NCBI GenBank assembly: GCA_963575745.1
Contig: CAUYUJ010020579.1
Coordinates: forward strand, 26,173 to 90,172
Length of the DNA stretch: 64,000 nucleotides
Reading direction: 5' to 3'
Source: Prorocentrum cordatum
Lineage: Eukaryota > Sar > Dinophyceae > Prorocentrales > Prorocentraceae
The notes below the pieces were generated by a model. The model searched no databases. It was not told the DNA's origin and worked only from the letters and a program-made list of their open reading frames with translations. Position 1 is the stretch's first letter; every line of letters begins with the position of its first letter. Made by a program: the position numbers and the translations under genes. Below are positions 1 to 10,121 of the stretch, piece after piece.

Positions 1-354
1 CTGTGAGTGAATTGTGAGGAAATCTCAGGCGGGAACCCCCTCCCTATGGGGCCCGCAGATCATGTTACTAATCCGAGCGGGTCATCGGATTCCTGTAACT
101 GTCGTCACTTTTGGGCTCCTCAGGTCTGAATTTGGAGGAAGTATCAAGCGGGAGCCTCGTCTGTAAGTGAATTGCGAGGAAGTCTCAGGCGGGAGCCCCC
201 TCCCTATATATACAAGAAGGGGCGCGCGCTTCTGGGCGAGAGGGAAACGACCGAGAGAAGAAGGGGCGGCCGCCCCACAGGACCTCTCCATGGTGCCGGA
301 AGCCCATCAGGGCTCCCTCAGGGCCCCTCCCCCAGGGCCGGGGCTCCCTCGCCT

Positions 355-428
355 GCCCCCTCCCCCTCCTCCTCCTCCTCCTCCTCCTCCTCCTCCTCCT
401 CCTCCTCCTCCTCCTCCTCCTCCTCCTT
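355..428. repeat. (CCT)n microsatellite
   Basis: A nearly perfect run of CTC/TCC trinucleotides about 74 bp long. It reads as poly-Pro or poly-Ser in different frames, which explains the low-complexity open frames across it. Confidence 0.95.
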
Positions 429-477
429 CGCCCCCGTCGGCATATCCAGGCGTGTTATGCAGTCAGGTCGTCCGTCC

Positions 478-2290
478 GGAAACGGTGCCGGAGGCCGCTC
501 TGGGCTCCTCTGGGCATCCCCCCCGGGGCCCGTTTTGTGAGGATGTCTCAGGCGAGGGCGCCGGTTTGGGATTCGTCACCGGATCCAGCGGATCCAGCGG
601 ATCCGTCCGGAAACGGTGCCGGAGGCCGCTCTGGGCTCCTCTGGGCATCCCCCCCGGGGCCCGTTTTGTGAGGATGTCTCAGGCGAGGGCGCCGGTTTGG
701 GATTCGTCACCGGATCCAGCGGATCCAGCGGATCCGTCCGGAAACGGTGCCGGAGGCCGCTCTGGGCTCCTCTGGGCATCCCCCCCGGGGCCCGTTTTGT
801 GAGGATGTCTCAGGCGAGGGCGCCGGTTTGGGATTCGTCACCGGATCCAGCGGATCCAGCGGATCCGTCCGGAAACGGTGCCGGAGGCCGCTCTGGGCTC
901 CTCTGGGCATCCCCCCCGGGGCCCGTTTTGTGAGGATGTCTCAGGCGAGGGCGCCGGTTTGGGATTCGTCACCGGATCCAGCGGATCCAGCGGATCCAGC
1001 GGATCCGTCCGGAAACGGTGCCGGAGGCCGCTCTGGGCTCCTCTGGGCATCCCCCCCGGGGCCCGTTTTGTGAGGATGTCTCAGGCGAGGGCGCCGGTTT
1101 GGGATTCGTCACCGGATCCAGCGGATCCAGCGGATCCGTCCGGAAACGGTGCCGGAGGCCGCTCTGGGCTCCTCTGGGCATCCCCCCCGGGGCCCGTTTT
1201 GTGAGGATGTCTCAGGCGAGGGCGCCGGTTTGGGATTCGTCACCGGATCCAGCGGATCCAGCGGATCCAGCGGATCCGTCCGGAAACGGTGCCGGAGGCC
1301 GCTCTGGGCTCCTCTGGGCATCCCCCCCGGGGCCCGTTTTGTGAGGATGTCTCAGGCGAGGGCGCCGGTTTGGGATTCGTCACCGGATCCAGCGGATCCA
1401 GCGGATCCAGCGGATCCGTCCGGAAACGGTGCCGGAGGCCGCTCTGGGCTCCTCTGGGCATCCCCCCCGGGGCCCGTTTTGTGAGGATGTCTCAGGCGAG
1501 GGCGCCGGTTTGGGATTCGTCACCGGATCCAGCGGATCCAGCGGATCCAGCGGATCCGTCCGGAAACGGTGCCGGAGGCCGCTCTGGGCTCCTCTGGGCA
1601 TCCCCCCCGGGGCCCGTTTTGTGAGGATGTCTCAGGCGAGGGCGCCGGTTTGGGATTCGTCACCGGATCCAGCGGATCCAGCGGATCCGCGGAAACGGTG
1701 CCGGAGGCCGCTCTGGGCTCCTCTGGGCATCCCCCCCGGGGCCCGTTTTGTGAGGATGTCTCAGGCGAGGGCGCCGGTTTGGGATTCGTCACCGGATCCA
1801 GCGGATCCAGCGGATCCAGCGGATCCGTCCGGAAACGGTGCCGGAGGCCGCTCTGGGCTCCTCTGGGCATCCCCCCCGGGGCCCGTTTTGTGAGGATGTC
1901 TCAGGCGAGGGCGCCGGTTTGGGATCCAGCGGATCCAGCGGATCCGGATCCAGCGGATCCAGCGGATCCAGCGGATCCGTCCGGAAACGGTGCCGGAGGC
2001 CGCTCTGGGCTCCTCTGGGCATCCCCCCCGGGGCCCGTTTTGTGAGGATGTCTCAGGCGAGGGCGCCGGTTTGGGATTCGTCACCGGATCCAGCGGATCC
2101 AGCGGATCCGTCCGGAAACGGTGCCGGAGGCCGCTCTGGGCTCCTCTGGGCATCCCCCCCGGGGCCCGTTTTGTGAGGATGTCTCAGGCGAGGGCGCCGG
2201 TTTGGGATTGGTCACCGGATCCAGCGGATCCAGCGGATCCAGCGGATCCAGCGGATCCATCCGGAAACGGTGCCGGAGGCCGCTCTGGGC
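478..2290. repeat. 131/140-bp minisatellite with variable GCGGATCCA sub-repeats
   Basis: Fourteen units each contain GGAAACGGTGCCGGAGGCCG, at 478, 609, 740, 871, 1011, 1142, 1282, 1422, 1562, 1691, 1831, 1983, 2114 and 2263. Unit lengths are mostly 131 or 140 bp. The 9-bp difference is one extra copy of GCGGATCCA, and the longest units (149 and 152 bp) carry more. The rest of each unit is almost invariant, which indicates recent homogenisation. The unit length is not a multiple of three, so the repeated open frames on both strands are not genes. Confidence 0.95.
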
Positions 2291-4142
2291 TCGTGCTCTT
2301 CGCGCCGGGGGCGAGGATGACGTGAGTTCCACAGAAACTCCCTCAAATTAATCCGAGCGGGTCATCGGATTCCTATACTGTCGTTACTTTTGGGATCCTC
2401 AGGTCTGAATTTGGATGAAGTATATGGCGGGAGCCTCGTTTGTCAGTGAATTGCGAGCAAGTCTCAGGCGGGAGCCCCCTCCCTATGGGGCCCGCAGATC
2501 ATGTTACTAATCCGAGCGGGTCATCGGTTTCCTGTAACTGTCGTCACTTTTGGGCTCCTCAAGTTTGAATTTGGAGGAAATATCAAGCGGGAGCCTCGTT
2601 TGTGAGTGAATTGTGAAGAAGTCTCAGGCGGGAACCCCCTCCCTATGGGGCCCGCAGGTCATGTTACTAATCCGAGCGGGTCATCGGATTCCTGTAACCG
2701 TCGTCACTTTTGGGCTCCTCAGGTCTGAATTTGGAGGAAGTATCAAGCGGGTGAGGAAGTCTCAGGCGGGAGTCCCCTCCCTATGGGGCCCGCAGATCAT
2801 GTTATTAATCCGAGCGGGTCATCGGATTCCTGTAACTGTCGTCACTTTTGGGCTCCTCAGGTCTGAATTTGGAGGAAGTATCAAGCGGGAGCCTCGTTTG
2901 TAAGTGAATTGCGAGGAAGTCTCAGGCGGGAGTCCCCTCCCTATGGGGCCCGCAGATCATGTTATTAATCCGAGCGGGTCATCGGATTCCTATGCTGTCG
3001 TCACTTTTGGGATCCTCAGGTCTGAATTTGGAGGAAGTATATGGCGGGAGCCTCGTTTGTCAGTGAAATTGCGAGCAAGTCTCAGGCGGGAGCCCCCTCC
3101 CTATGGGGCCCGCAGATCATGTTACTAATCCGAGCGGGTCATCGGTTTCTTGTAACTGTCGTCACTTTTGGGCTCCTCAGGTCTGAATTTGGAAGAAATA
3201 TTAAGCGGGAGCCTCGTCTGTGAGTGAATTGTGAGGAAGTCTCAGGCGGGAGCCCCCTCCCTATGGGGCCCGCAGGTCATGTTACTAATCCGAACGGGTC
3301 ATCGGATTCCTGTAACCGTCGTCACTTTTGGGCTCCTCAGGTCTGAATTTGGAGGAAGTATCAAGCGGGTGAGGAAGTCTCAGGCGGGAGCCCCCTCCCT
3401 ATGGGGCCCGCAGATCATGTTACTAATCCGAGCGGGTCATCGGATTCCTGTAATTGTAATCACTTTTGGGCTCCTCAAGTCTGAATTTGGAGGAAATATC
3501 AAGCGGGAGCCTCGTCTGTGAGTGACTTGTGAGGAAGTCTCAGGCGGGAGCCCCCTCCCCCATGGGGCCCGCAGATCATGTTATTAATCCGAGCGGGTCA
3601 TCGGATTCCTATACTGTCGTCACTTTTGGGATCCTGAGGTCTGAATTTGCAGGAAGTATCAAGCGGGAACCTCGTCTGTGAGTGAATTGTGAGGAAGTCT
3701 CAAGCGGGAGCCCCCTCCCTATGGGGCCCGCAGATCATGTTATTAATCCGAGCGGGTCATCGGATTCCTGTAACTGTCGTCACTTTTGGGCTCCTCAGGT
3801 CTGAATTTGGAGGAAGTATCAGGCGGGAGCCTCGTTTGTCAGTGAATTGCGAGCAAGTCTCAGGCGGGAGCCCCCTCCCTATGGGGCCCGCAGATCATGT
3901 TACTAATCCGAGCGGGTCATCGGATTCCTGTAACTGTCGTCACTTTTGGGCTCCTCAGGTCTGAATTTGGAAGAAGTATCAAGCGGGACCCTCGTCTGTG
4001 AGTGAATTGTGAGGACGCGTCAGGCGGGAGCCTTCCTATGGGTCCCGCAGCTCACGTGGTTCCTCCGGGTCATCCTCCGGCGCGCGCTTCCTCTGGGTCG
4101 TCCTCCGGCGCGTATCGGCTGGGACGCACGTCGTGCGCTTCC

Positions 4143-4720
4143 TCTGGGTCGTGTTCCGCACGAGGACGAGGAGGAGGAGGATTGCCAGGAAAAGGAGGAG
4201 GGATGATGCAGGACGAGACAGGAAAGCAGGAAGAGGAAGAGGCTGAGGGGAGGAAGGACGAGGAGGAAAAGGAGGAGGAGGAATGCCCGAGGAGGCCCCA
4301 GTAGGTCCCGGAAGGCCCAGAAGGCTCCAGGAGGCCCCAAGAGGCCCCAGGAGGCCCCAGGAGGGGGCAGGAGGCCTAAGGAGGAGGCAGGAGGAGGAGG
4401 AGGAGGAGGAGGAGGAGGAGGAGGAGGAGGAGGGGGGGGAGGAGGGGGGAGGAATATGGAAACGAGGAGGAGGAGGAGGAGGAGGAGGAGGAGGAGGAGG
4501 ACGGATGAGGGAGAGGGAGAGGAGGAGGACAGGGGATGAGGAGGAGGAGGAGGAGGAGAAGGGAGAGGGAGAGCAGGAGGAGGAGGCAGGAGGCAGGAGG
4601 GGCAGGGGGAATAGGGGGGAGGAAGCATAACGAGGGGGAGGGGGAGGAGGTGGAGGAGGCAAGAAGAGGAGGAAGAGGCAGGGGTTGAGGCAGGAGGAGG
4701 AGCAGACAGGAGGAGAACGA
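4143..4720. repeat. Polypurine (GGA)n tract
   Basis: A stretch of about 580 bp with almost all purines on the plus strand, dominated by GAG/GGA triplets. The densest parts are about 4386-4450 and 4465-4500. Its translations are Glu/Gly-rich one way and Pro/Ser-rich the other, so the long open frames crossing it are compositional artefacts. Confidence 0.9.
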
Positions 4721-4799
4721 GGAGGCAAGAGTAGGTGGGAGAAGGGAAGGGCCAGGAGGATACCCCCATGCAAGCTAAAGAGATTCTCATGTGGGGTCC

Positions 4800-6400
4800 T
4801 TCCGTCGGAGTAATTTCCTAAGGTTTTTGAAAGATGTTGACATTCGCATCTTTTCGGCCCTCCGACGGCCCGAGAGGTCTTGGGCCCCCAAAGATCGCCC
4901 AAAGATCGCCCTAGAGGCCTCCAAGATGGCCCCAGAACGGCCCAAGAGGCCCCCAAGACGGCCCTAAGAGGCCTCCAAGACGGCCCAGGAGGCTTTTGAG
5001 ACACCCAAGATGGCCTCCCGGCCCTGGAGCATTCCAAGAGGACCCCAAGTCGGCCCAGAGGGGCCTCCCAAACGGCTTCCGACGGCGTCGGACGGGCCAG
5101 GGGCCCACCAAAACGGCCGAAGATGGCCTTAAGATGGCCCAAGACGCCCCAAGAGGCTCCCAAGAGGGCCTCCAGGAAGGGCCGAAAAGGCCAAAATCAG
5201 TGATTCCCCTTCGGTTTTTGAAGGATGTTGGCGTTTGCGTGTTTCCGCTTCCGACGGCCCCGGACGGCCCAAGTGCCCCCCAAGATCGCCCAAGAGGCCC
5301 AAGACGGCCCCAAGAGGCCCCCAAGACGGCCCAAGAGGCCTCCAAGACGCTCAAGATGGCCTCCAAGACGGCCCAAGAGCCCTCCAAGACGTCCTCCAAG
5401 AAGGCCCGAAAGGGTCAAAATGGCCTCCAGGCGGCCAAGATGACCTTCAAGATGCCTACGTGTTCCCCGAAGGCTTTCCAAACCGATTCGGGGAACACAT
5501 GGACCGATATCTTGGCAGACCTGGCCTCAACGTTCGGCCACGTAGGTGCTTCCAAAAGGGCAGGGGGCGGCGGTGATTCGCCGTAGGCGTCTTCGATTAA
5601 CTTCGCCGGCCCAACGGGCCAGAGGCGTGCCAAAATCTCAGGTAAGAGCCAAAAATATGTCTAATTGGCGCGCAAATGGGTTCCCAGGACGACGAATATC
5701 TCGGCAAGGTCCAGGCAGGGTCGGGCCAGAGATGCTGGAACTCCTGGGCGCGGCCTCGGGGGCCCCCGACCGCCCCAATGAGGCGCCAAAAGGGTGGCAA
5801 CCCCCACGGCCTCCGGCCAAGACCGTTCCAAGATGGCCCACATTGATCCCAAGGCGGCCCAAGAAGCGCCCAAGAAACTCCAGCAGGGTTCCAAGAGGAC
5901 TTCGAGAGGCCCCGAAGACACACAAATTATTGATTCCGCTTCTTGGCGGTACTGCCTTTTCGAGCTGCCAACCGCCCCGGACGGCCCAAGAGGCCCCACG
6001 AGCGCTCCAAGACGGCCAAAAAAGTCTCCACGAAGGCCACCAAATGGCCCAAGATGGCCCTAAGACGGCTCAAGAGGCCTCCAAGACGGCCCCAAGATGG
6101 ACCCCAAAGAGGACCCAGACGGGGAACCCGAACAGACATGTCGAGCTCTCGGCCCCAAGAGGCGCTCAGGAAACTCCCACAGCCCCCCAAGAGCCCCGCA
6201 AGAGACCCCAAGAGACCTCCAAGAGGCCCCAAAAGAAGCTCCCAAGACCCCCTCAGGCCCCCAGGAAGCTTCAAGAGACCCCAAAGGAGCCCACAAGAGG
6301 CCCCCGAGAGGCCTCAAAACTTCTCCCCAAAGGTTTCTGAAAACCCACCGAAGAGACCCCAAGAAACACCCACGAGGACTCTGACCCACAACCCAGGTAC
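4800..6400. repeat. GC-rich interspersed repeat (CCAAGAGGCC/AAGATGGCC motifs)
   Basis: Short degenerate motifs such as CCCAAGACGGCC and CCCAAGAGGCC recur throughout. Longer blocks recur at about 4805-4870, 5200-5270 and 5930-5990, with TTTTTGAAGGATGTTG and GACGGCCCGGACGGCCC-like parts. A related block lies at about 58150-58560. All six frames stay open for long stretches with Pro/Arg/Lys-rich translations, as expected of this composition. I support no gene here. Confidence 0.7.
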
Positions 6401-7360
6401 GTCTCGAAACTTCACTGGAGCTCTCTTGAGCCATCTTTGCGCCCGCTGGGGCAGTCGATCGTCTCTCTTCGACTGGGTGCGAGCCACATCTCAAAACATC
6501 TCCTCGAAGACAATCTTGTCTGCCCTAGTCCGTTCCCCATGGGTATGAGCATACCACCATGCAGCCACCGCAATGCGAAATGGGCCGGCGGATTGAGCGA
6601 AGCGATCCGCCGCCCCACCCCGTGCGGCGTGTGAGATCCACAGCATGGTCTTCCAGGGATGTTTTCTGTAAGTCCTCACACCAGCGCGATTTTCATACCT
6701 ACCCCTGCCTCTGAGCCCTCACAACCCCTCCTTGAATCCTCCCTGGATCCCGCTCGTTCCGCAGGCCCGAAGGCCCTGGCTGCGCCCCGGGGCGCTTTAT
6801 GGTCACCACTTCCGTCCCAGAACGACCTCCCTTTCACGTGCTGGGTTTCCGGGCTCCGCCAAGTCCTCTCAGAGACTTCTCCAGGATCCTTCTGGGCCAG
6901 TTTGGGGGACCTCCCAGGGCTCTTTTCGGCTGATGTGGACCGTCTTTCGGGCCACCTTCGGCCGTTCTGGGTGCCTCTCCACTTCTTTCCTCTTTTCAAG
7001 TCTCAAATACCCACACATCCCAACAAGCAAACGACATCGTAAAACACGTTGGATTGTGACGATTCTGGCCATCTCAAGCTTCGCCTTCCGCCTCGCTTGC
7101 AATTCCCGTGCATCTCCGCGGGCTCTCGCGGACATCTTCGAACCTGAGGATGCTCTCTAAGGCCGTCCTGACAACCTCACGGCGCCTTCCTCGGCCGTCT
7201 GGGCCTCTTTTTAGCGCCTTCTTAATCCGTTTCGGGCGCCCCCCAAGAGCCCCCAGGGCCCATTCCAATATCCAACATGATCGACCCACGACCCCGAAAA
7301 AGGACGATGGAAATGTAAAGCATGGCAACGTTTCAAAAACACCTGATTGGGAAACGGACA
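6400..7360. other. No gene recognised
   Basis: No recognisable protein family, RNA gene or strong repeat was seen. Around 6583-6612 there is a small inverted repeat (CGGCGGAT/ATCCGCCG). Open frames of up to about 140 codons run on both strands without domain content. Confidence 0.5.
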
Positions 7361-8080
7361 GATGCAATGCTGAATGTTTCGATCTTGATGTACCGTGCCG
7401 AGGGCTGTGCTGTGCTGCGCAGTGCTGAATTGCGATGTGCCATGCCGCGATTGTGCTCTATAGGGTTGTGGATCGAGTCATGCTTTGCATCCGAGTCCTG
7501 ACCGAACTGATCTGGATGGTAAGCTCGAGCTGCCTGAGCACATAGTGGCTGCCCCAGAGCTAATTGACAGGGGGACAGGCAAGCAGGACGCAACACGCGA
7601 CGTGCCAGGGGACGTGCCATTGGGACGCACCGCGGGACGTGCCAAGGGGACGCGCTCCTGGACGTGCCACGAGACGTGCCAAGGGACGCACCGTGCGACG
7701 TGCCAGGGGGACTCGCCACGGAACGTGCCAAGTTGCAATGCTAAATGTATCGATCTTGACATACCGTGCCGGATGCTGTGCTGTGCTGCGCCGTGCTGAA
7801 TTGCGATGTGCCATGCCGCGATTGTGCTCTATAGCGTTGTGGATTGCGTCCTCCTTTGCATCCGAATCCTGACCGAACTGATCTGGATCTTAAGCTCGAG
7901 GTGCCTGAGAACATTTTCGCTGCCCCAGAGCTAATTGACAAGGGAACATGCTAGGAGGACGCGCCGCAGAACGTCCCAAAGGACGCGCCAGGGGACGCGC
8001 AATGGGGACGCACCGCGGGACGTGCCAAGGGGACGCGCTACGGAACGTGCCAATGGACGTGCCACGGGACATGCCAGGGG
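7360..8080. repeat. Duplicated ~205-bp block and GGGACGTGCCAAG repeats
   Basis: The stretch at about 7366-7580 (containing TTTCGATCTTGATGTACCGTG, TGTGCTGTGCTGCGC and CTGACCGAACTGATCTGGAT) is repeated at about 7736-7945 in the same orientation with small differences. Each copy is followed by many short repeats related to GGGACGTGCCAAGGGGACGC (about 7590-7735 and 7955-8080). No gene is supported. Confidence 0.8.
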
Positions 8081-8082
8081 AC

Positions 8083-8290
8083 CCATGTGTTTTCAAGTGT
8101 GGTGTCACGTATCTCCCGCCCTGGGGCGTTCGGAACCCATGTGTTTTCACGTTTGTCCTGCCCTGGGGCGTTAGGAACCCATATGGTTTCGCGCTTCCCT
8201 CGCCCTGGGGTGTCAGGAACCCATGTGTCTTCACGCGTGCCCCGCCCTGGAGCGTTAAGAACCGATGTGTTTTCACGCTTCTCGAGCCTC
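8083..8290. repeat. 42-bp minisatellite, left array
   Basis: GCCCTGGGGCGTT-like motifs fall at about 8118, 8160, 8202 and 8244, an exact 42-bp spacing. Each unit has the form CCCGCCCTGGGGCGTTAGG, then AACCCATGTGTTTTCACG. The same unit recurs at 15500-16190 beyond the DIRS-like element. The period is 14 codons, so all frames stay open. Confidence 0.88.
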
Positions 8291-8820
8291 CCAGGGCCTC
8301 CTGGGGGGCGGGGGGGAAGAAAGCGCTCCCCGAACAAATACCATTTAAACTATGCTGTCCTAGGATCCCACGCGCCAGAGCTGAAGGGGGGCAGGCGGCG
8401 CCCACGGCGCCGTCAGGCATCAAAGGATAACAGCGAATATCCGACACAGCAGCGGGACACGAGGAGAAACCAGACACGGGCGAGCGTGGGGCGTCCAGCC
8501 CCCAACATTTGTTCGATCGATCCCGCTCGGGACCTGCAGGCGGGCCCCGAGGGCCCCAGAAAGTCGGTGCCTGACCTGGCACTCCAAGGGGCCCTCGAGG
8601 CCAACAAAAACAGATCACGTGCGGAAGACCCCACACAGGCCAACCAGCCCCTTCTGGCCGCAGGCCCTATCTAGATTGCACAGCGCAGGACGTAGCACAC
8701 CAGGGAGGGAGGGAGGGAGGGGCGAAGGAGTAGGTGACTAGTCCTGACCCCCCCAGCTTAGGCACATCATTTGGGATCCCCGAAAATACATCATTCTTCA
8801 TGTTAATTGGAGAAAAGAGG
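8291..8820. other. Non-coding flank of the DIRS-like element
   Basis: It begins with CCTCCTGGGGGGCGGGGGG and then AAAGCGCTCCCCGAAC (about 8297-8335). This resembles 15385-15440 on the far side of the element (CCTCCTCGGGACGGGGGG and AAAGCGTCCCCCGAAC). A (GGGA)n run lies at about 8701-8721. I saw no gene. One end of the mobile element must lie here, but I could not place it. Confidence 0.5.
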
Positions 8821-10119
8821 CTACGTGCTGCGCCTTCTAATTTGCGCCTTGAGGCCCGACCTGGGCCTCGCCACCTCTGGGCGCGGCACCTCTGAGGAGC
8901 CGAGCGGCAGCGAGGCACCCTGCGGCAGCCCCTTCAGCATCCTTATCAGACGAGCAGTGAGTGGCTTGTCCGCCACCCTGGACTTCCCCAGCGCCTGTGC
9001 CATGAACACGCCTGGGGCCCGCCAGAACTCCTCGCCGTCTCGTAGCTTGGCGTCAGTCATGATGCTGCGCCTCGCAATGAGGATGAACGACTTGGTATAC
9101 CTCTGGAGGGCGCTGGCGGTGTTCCAGCGCCCCCTTCTCCGTGCCACCTCGAGGTCTCCCCCTGCCGCCACAAAATGTGCGGCTCCCGCATGCCTGAGGC
9201 CATGCGGGGGCCCGAACTCCTCGAGCCCGAGCCTGACGAGGGAGCGGTTCCACTCGCGCCTGTACTTGTCGGGAGTGATGGGGAAGACGCAGTCGTCGGG
9301 GGCGAGGTCGGAGATCAGGACCTTCATGATCTGCTTGCCGAGCTCCGTCGTCAGCTCGACGCCCTGGCCCGACCCCGTCTTGACCTTCTCGCCCCTGGCG
9401 CGGTCCCCCAGGAGCAAGGCCATGCGCCCCGTCTTGTCCGTGCTCACGTCCCGTCTGCGGAGGCCGGCCCAGTCCTGCTCACGTAGCCAACCGTCCAGCT
9501 GCACGATGACCGCGCAGGCCTCGAGGGGCAGCCCGCGCTCACACAAATCCACTACTATCAGCGCGACCCCCTCGATAGGGATGGGCTGCCCCTCCTGCCC
9601 CTGCTGCTGTCTTTCCCATGCTTTGAGAGCTCTCGCAGCCAGGGGCAGGTAGTTACGATGATCCTCGAAGATGTGCATGAATCCATTGAAAGCCAAACTC
9701 CCACTCGCATAACCCAATCCACGTACGTAGCAGAGGTCCGAGAGGTATGATGCCAGGGCCTTGTCACGCTGGTGCACCGTCTCGAACGGAACGCCCAGCC
9801 TCTTTGTGTCGATGAGGAAATCCCTGACAGCCTTCTCGTACACCACGTTCGTCTTGTCGTCGACCGCGTGGATCGCCAGCCTGTTGTTGAACTCCAACGT
9901 GTCCGTGGCCGCGTTCGCCCAGGCCAGGGCCCCCCTGGTCTTCAAGGGCGGCGGTCTCGATGTCGATCGAACAGCTCCGACGGTGTGCACGAGGCCAAAG
10001 ATGATCAGGAAGAGGTGAGCTGGCCGTGATCTCGTCGAAGCACTCCGCGGGGGCCGGAGCCCGAAGGCCCACCCCTCGGGCCCCTCTCGCGTCTCGGCCA
10101 GCTCCATCCGATAAATCAT
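8821..10119 (-). CDS. Tyrosine recombinase (YR) of the DIRS-like element
   Basis: This 432-residue protein is predicted to integrate the circular cDNA copy by cutting and rejoining DNA through a covalent phosphotyrosine. The catalytic set can be read in order: R213 in WLREQDW, the HGLR box with H306 and R309, W332 in GRWNTAS (often His in this family), and the nucleophile Y341 in QRYTKS. The N-terminal part, about residues 60-190, looks like a core-binding domain. I chose the ATG at 10119-10117 because its A is the last base of the TGA that ends the RT/RNase H gene (TGATG), which suggests coupled re-initiation. The same frame stays open upstream to 13197, but there it only shadows the RT gene. 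The C-terminal tail of about 80 residues is basic and unrecognised. Confidence 0.88.
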   Translation of the reverse strand: MIYRMELAETREGPEGWAFGLRPPRSASTRSRPAHLFLIIFGLVHTVGAVRSTSRPPPLKTRGALAWANAATDTLEFNNRLAIHAVDDKTNVVYEKAVRDFLIDTKRLGVPFETVHQRDKALASYLSDLCYVRGLGYASGSLAFNGFMHIFEDHRNYLPLAARALKAWERQQQGQEGQPIPIEGVALIVVDLCERGLPLEACAVIVQLDGWLREQDWAGLRRRDVSTDKTGRMALLLGDRARGEKVKTGSGQGVELTTELGKQIMKVLISDLAPDDCVFPITPDKYRREWNRSLVRLGLEEFGPPHGLRHAGAAHFVAAGGDLEVARRRGRWNTASALQRYTKSFILIARRSIMTDAKLRDGEEFWRAPGVFMAQALGKSRVADKPLTARLIRMLKGLPQGASLPLGSSEVPRPEVARPRSGLKAQIRRRST

Positions 10120-10121
10120 CA
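10117..10121 (-). promoter_or_regulatory. TGATG stop-start overlap between RT/RNase H and YR genes
   Basis: On the minus strand the sequence reads ACGTGATGATT. TGA ends the RT/RNase H frame and ATG, sharing its A, opens the recombinase frame. Overlaps of this kind support termination-reinitiation in other retroelements. Here the overlap itself is observed and the mechanism is inferred. Confidence 0.6.

Larger units (their letters stand above)
208..2349. repeat. Segment interrupting the 160-bp satellite
   Basis: The 160-bp unit is broken after CCTCCCTAT near 207 and resumes mid-unit at AATCCGAGCGGG near 2350. The intervening 2.1 kb holds a short unique piece (208-354), a CCT trinucleotide run (about 355-428) and a 131/140-bp minisatellite (478-2290). 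The inner unit contains GAGGATGTCTCAGGCG, close to the satellite core GAGGAAGTCTCAGGCG. Local descent from the satellite is therefore as plausible as insertion of foreign DNA. I saw no terminal repeats or target duplication. Confidence 0.6.
1..4020. repeat. 160-bp satellite array with 4-unit higher-order repeat
   Basis: Two blocks of the same unit (1-207 and about 2350-4020) share a core that begins GTGAGTGAATTGYGAGGAAG and contains TCTCAGGCGGGAGCC and ATCCGAGCGGGTCATCGG. Successive TCTCAGGCG positions (2462, 2623, 2760, 2921, 3079, 3240, 3377, 3538, 3698, 3857, 4018) give spacings 161, 137, 161, 158, then 161, 137, 161, 160. Every fourth unit therefore repeats, with one shortened copy per set, giving a period of about 617-619 bp. 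Open frames here occur on both strands and follow the repeat, so I annotate no genes. The array is interrupted at 208-2349. Confidence 0.92.

Noticed and set aside
167-2351. Many overlapping ORFs of 60-210 codons on both strands
   Set aside because: They repeat with the 131/140-bp units, run in several frames and both strands, and contain no domain.
4020-5163. Pro/Ser-rich and Glu-rich proteins of 250-375 codons
   Set aside because: Compositional products of the GGA tract, with no start context or domain.
6424-6445. Possible spliced-leader relict (CTTGAGCCA...)
   Set aside because: Only the first nine or so bases fit the reverse-complement spliced leader; the rest diverges.
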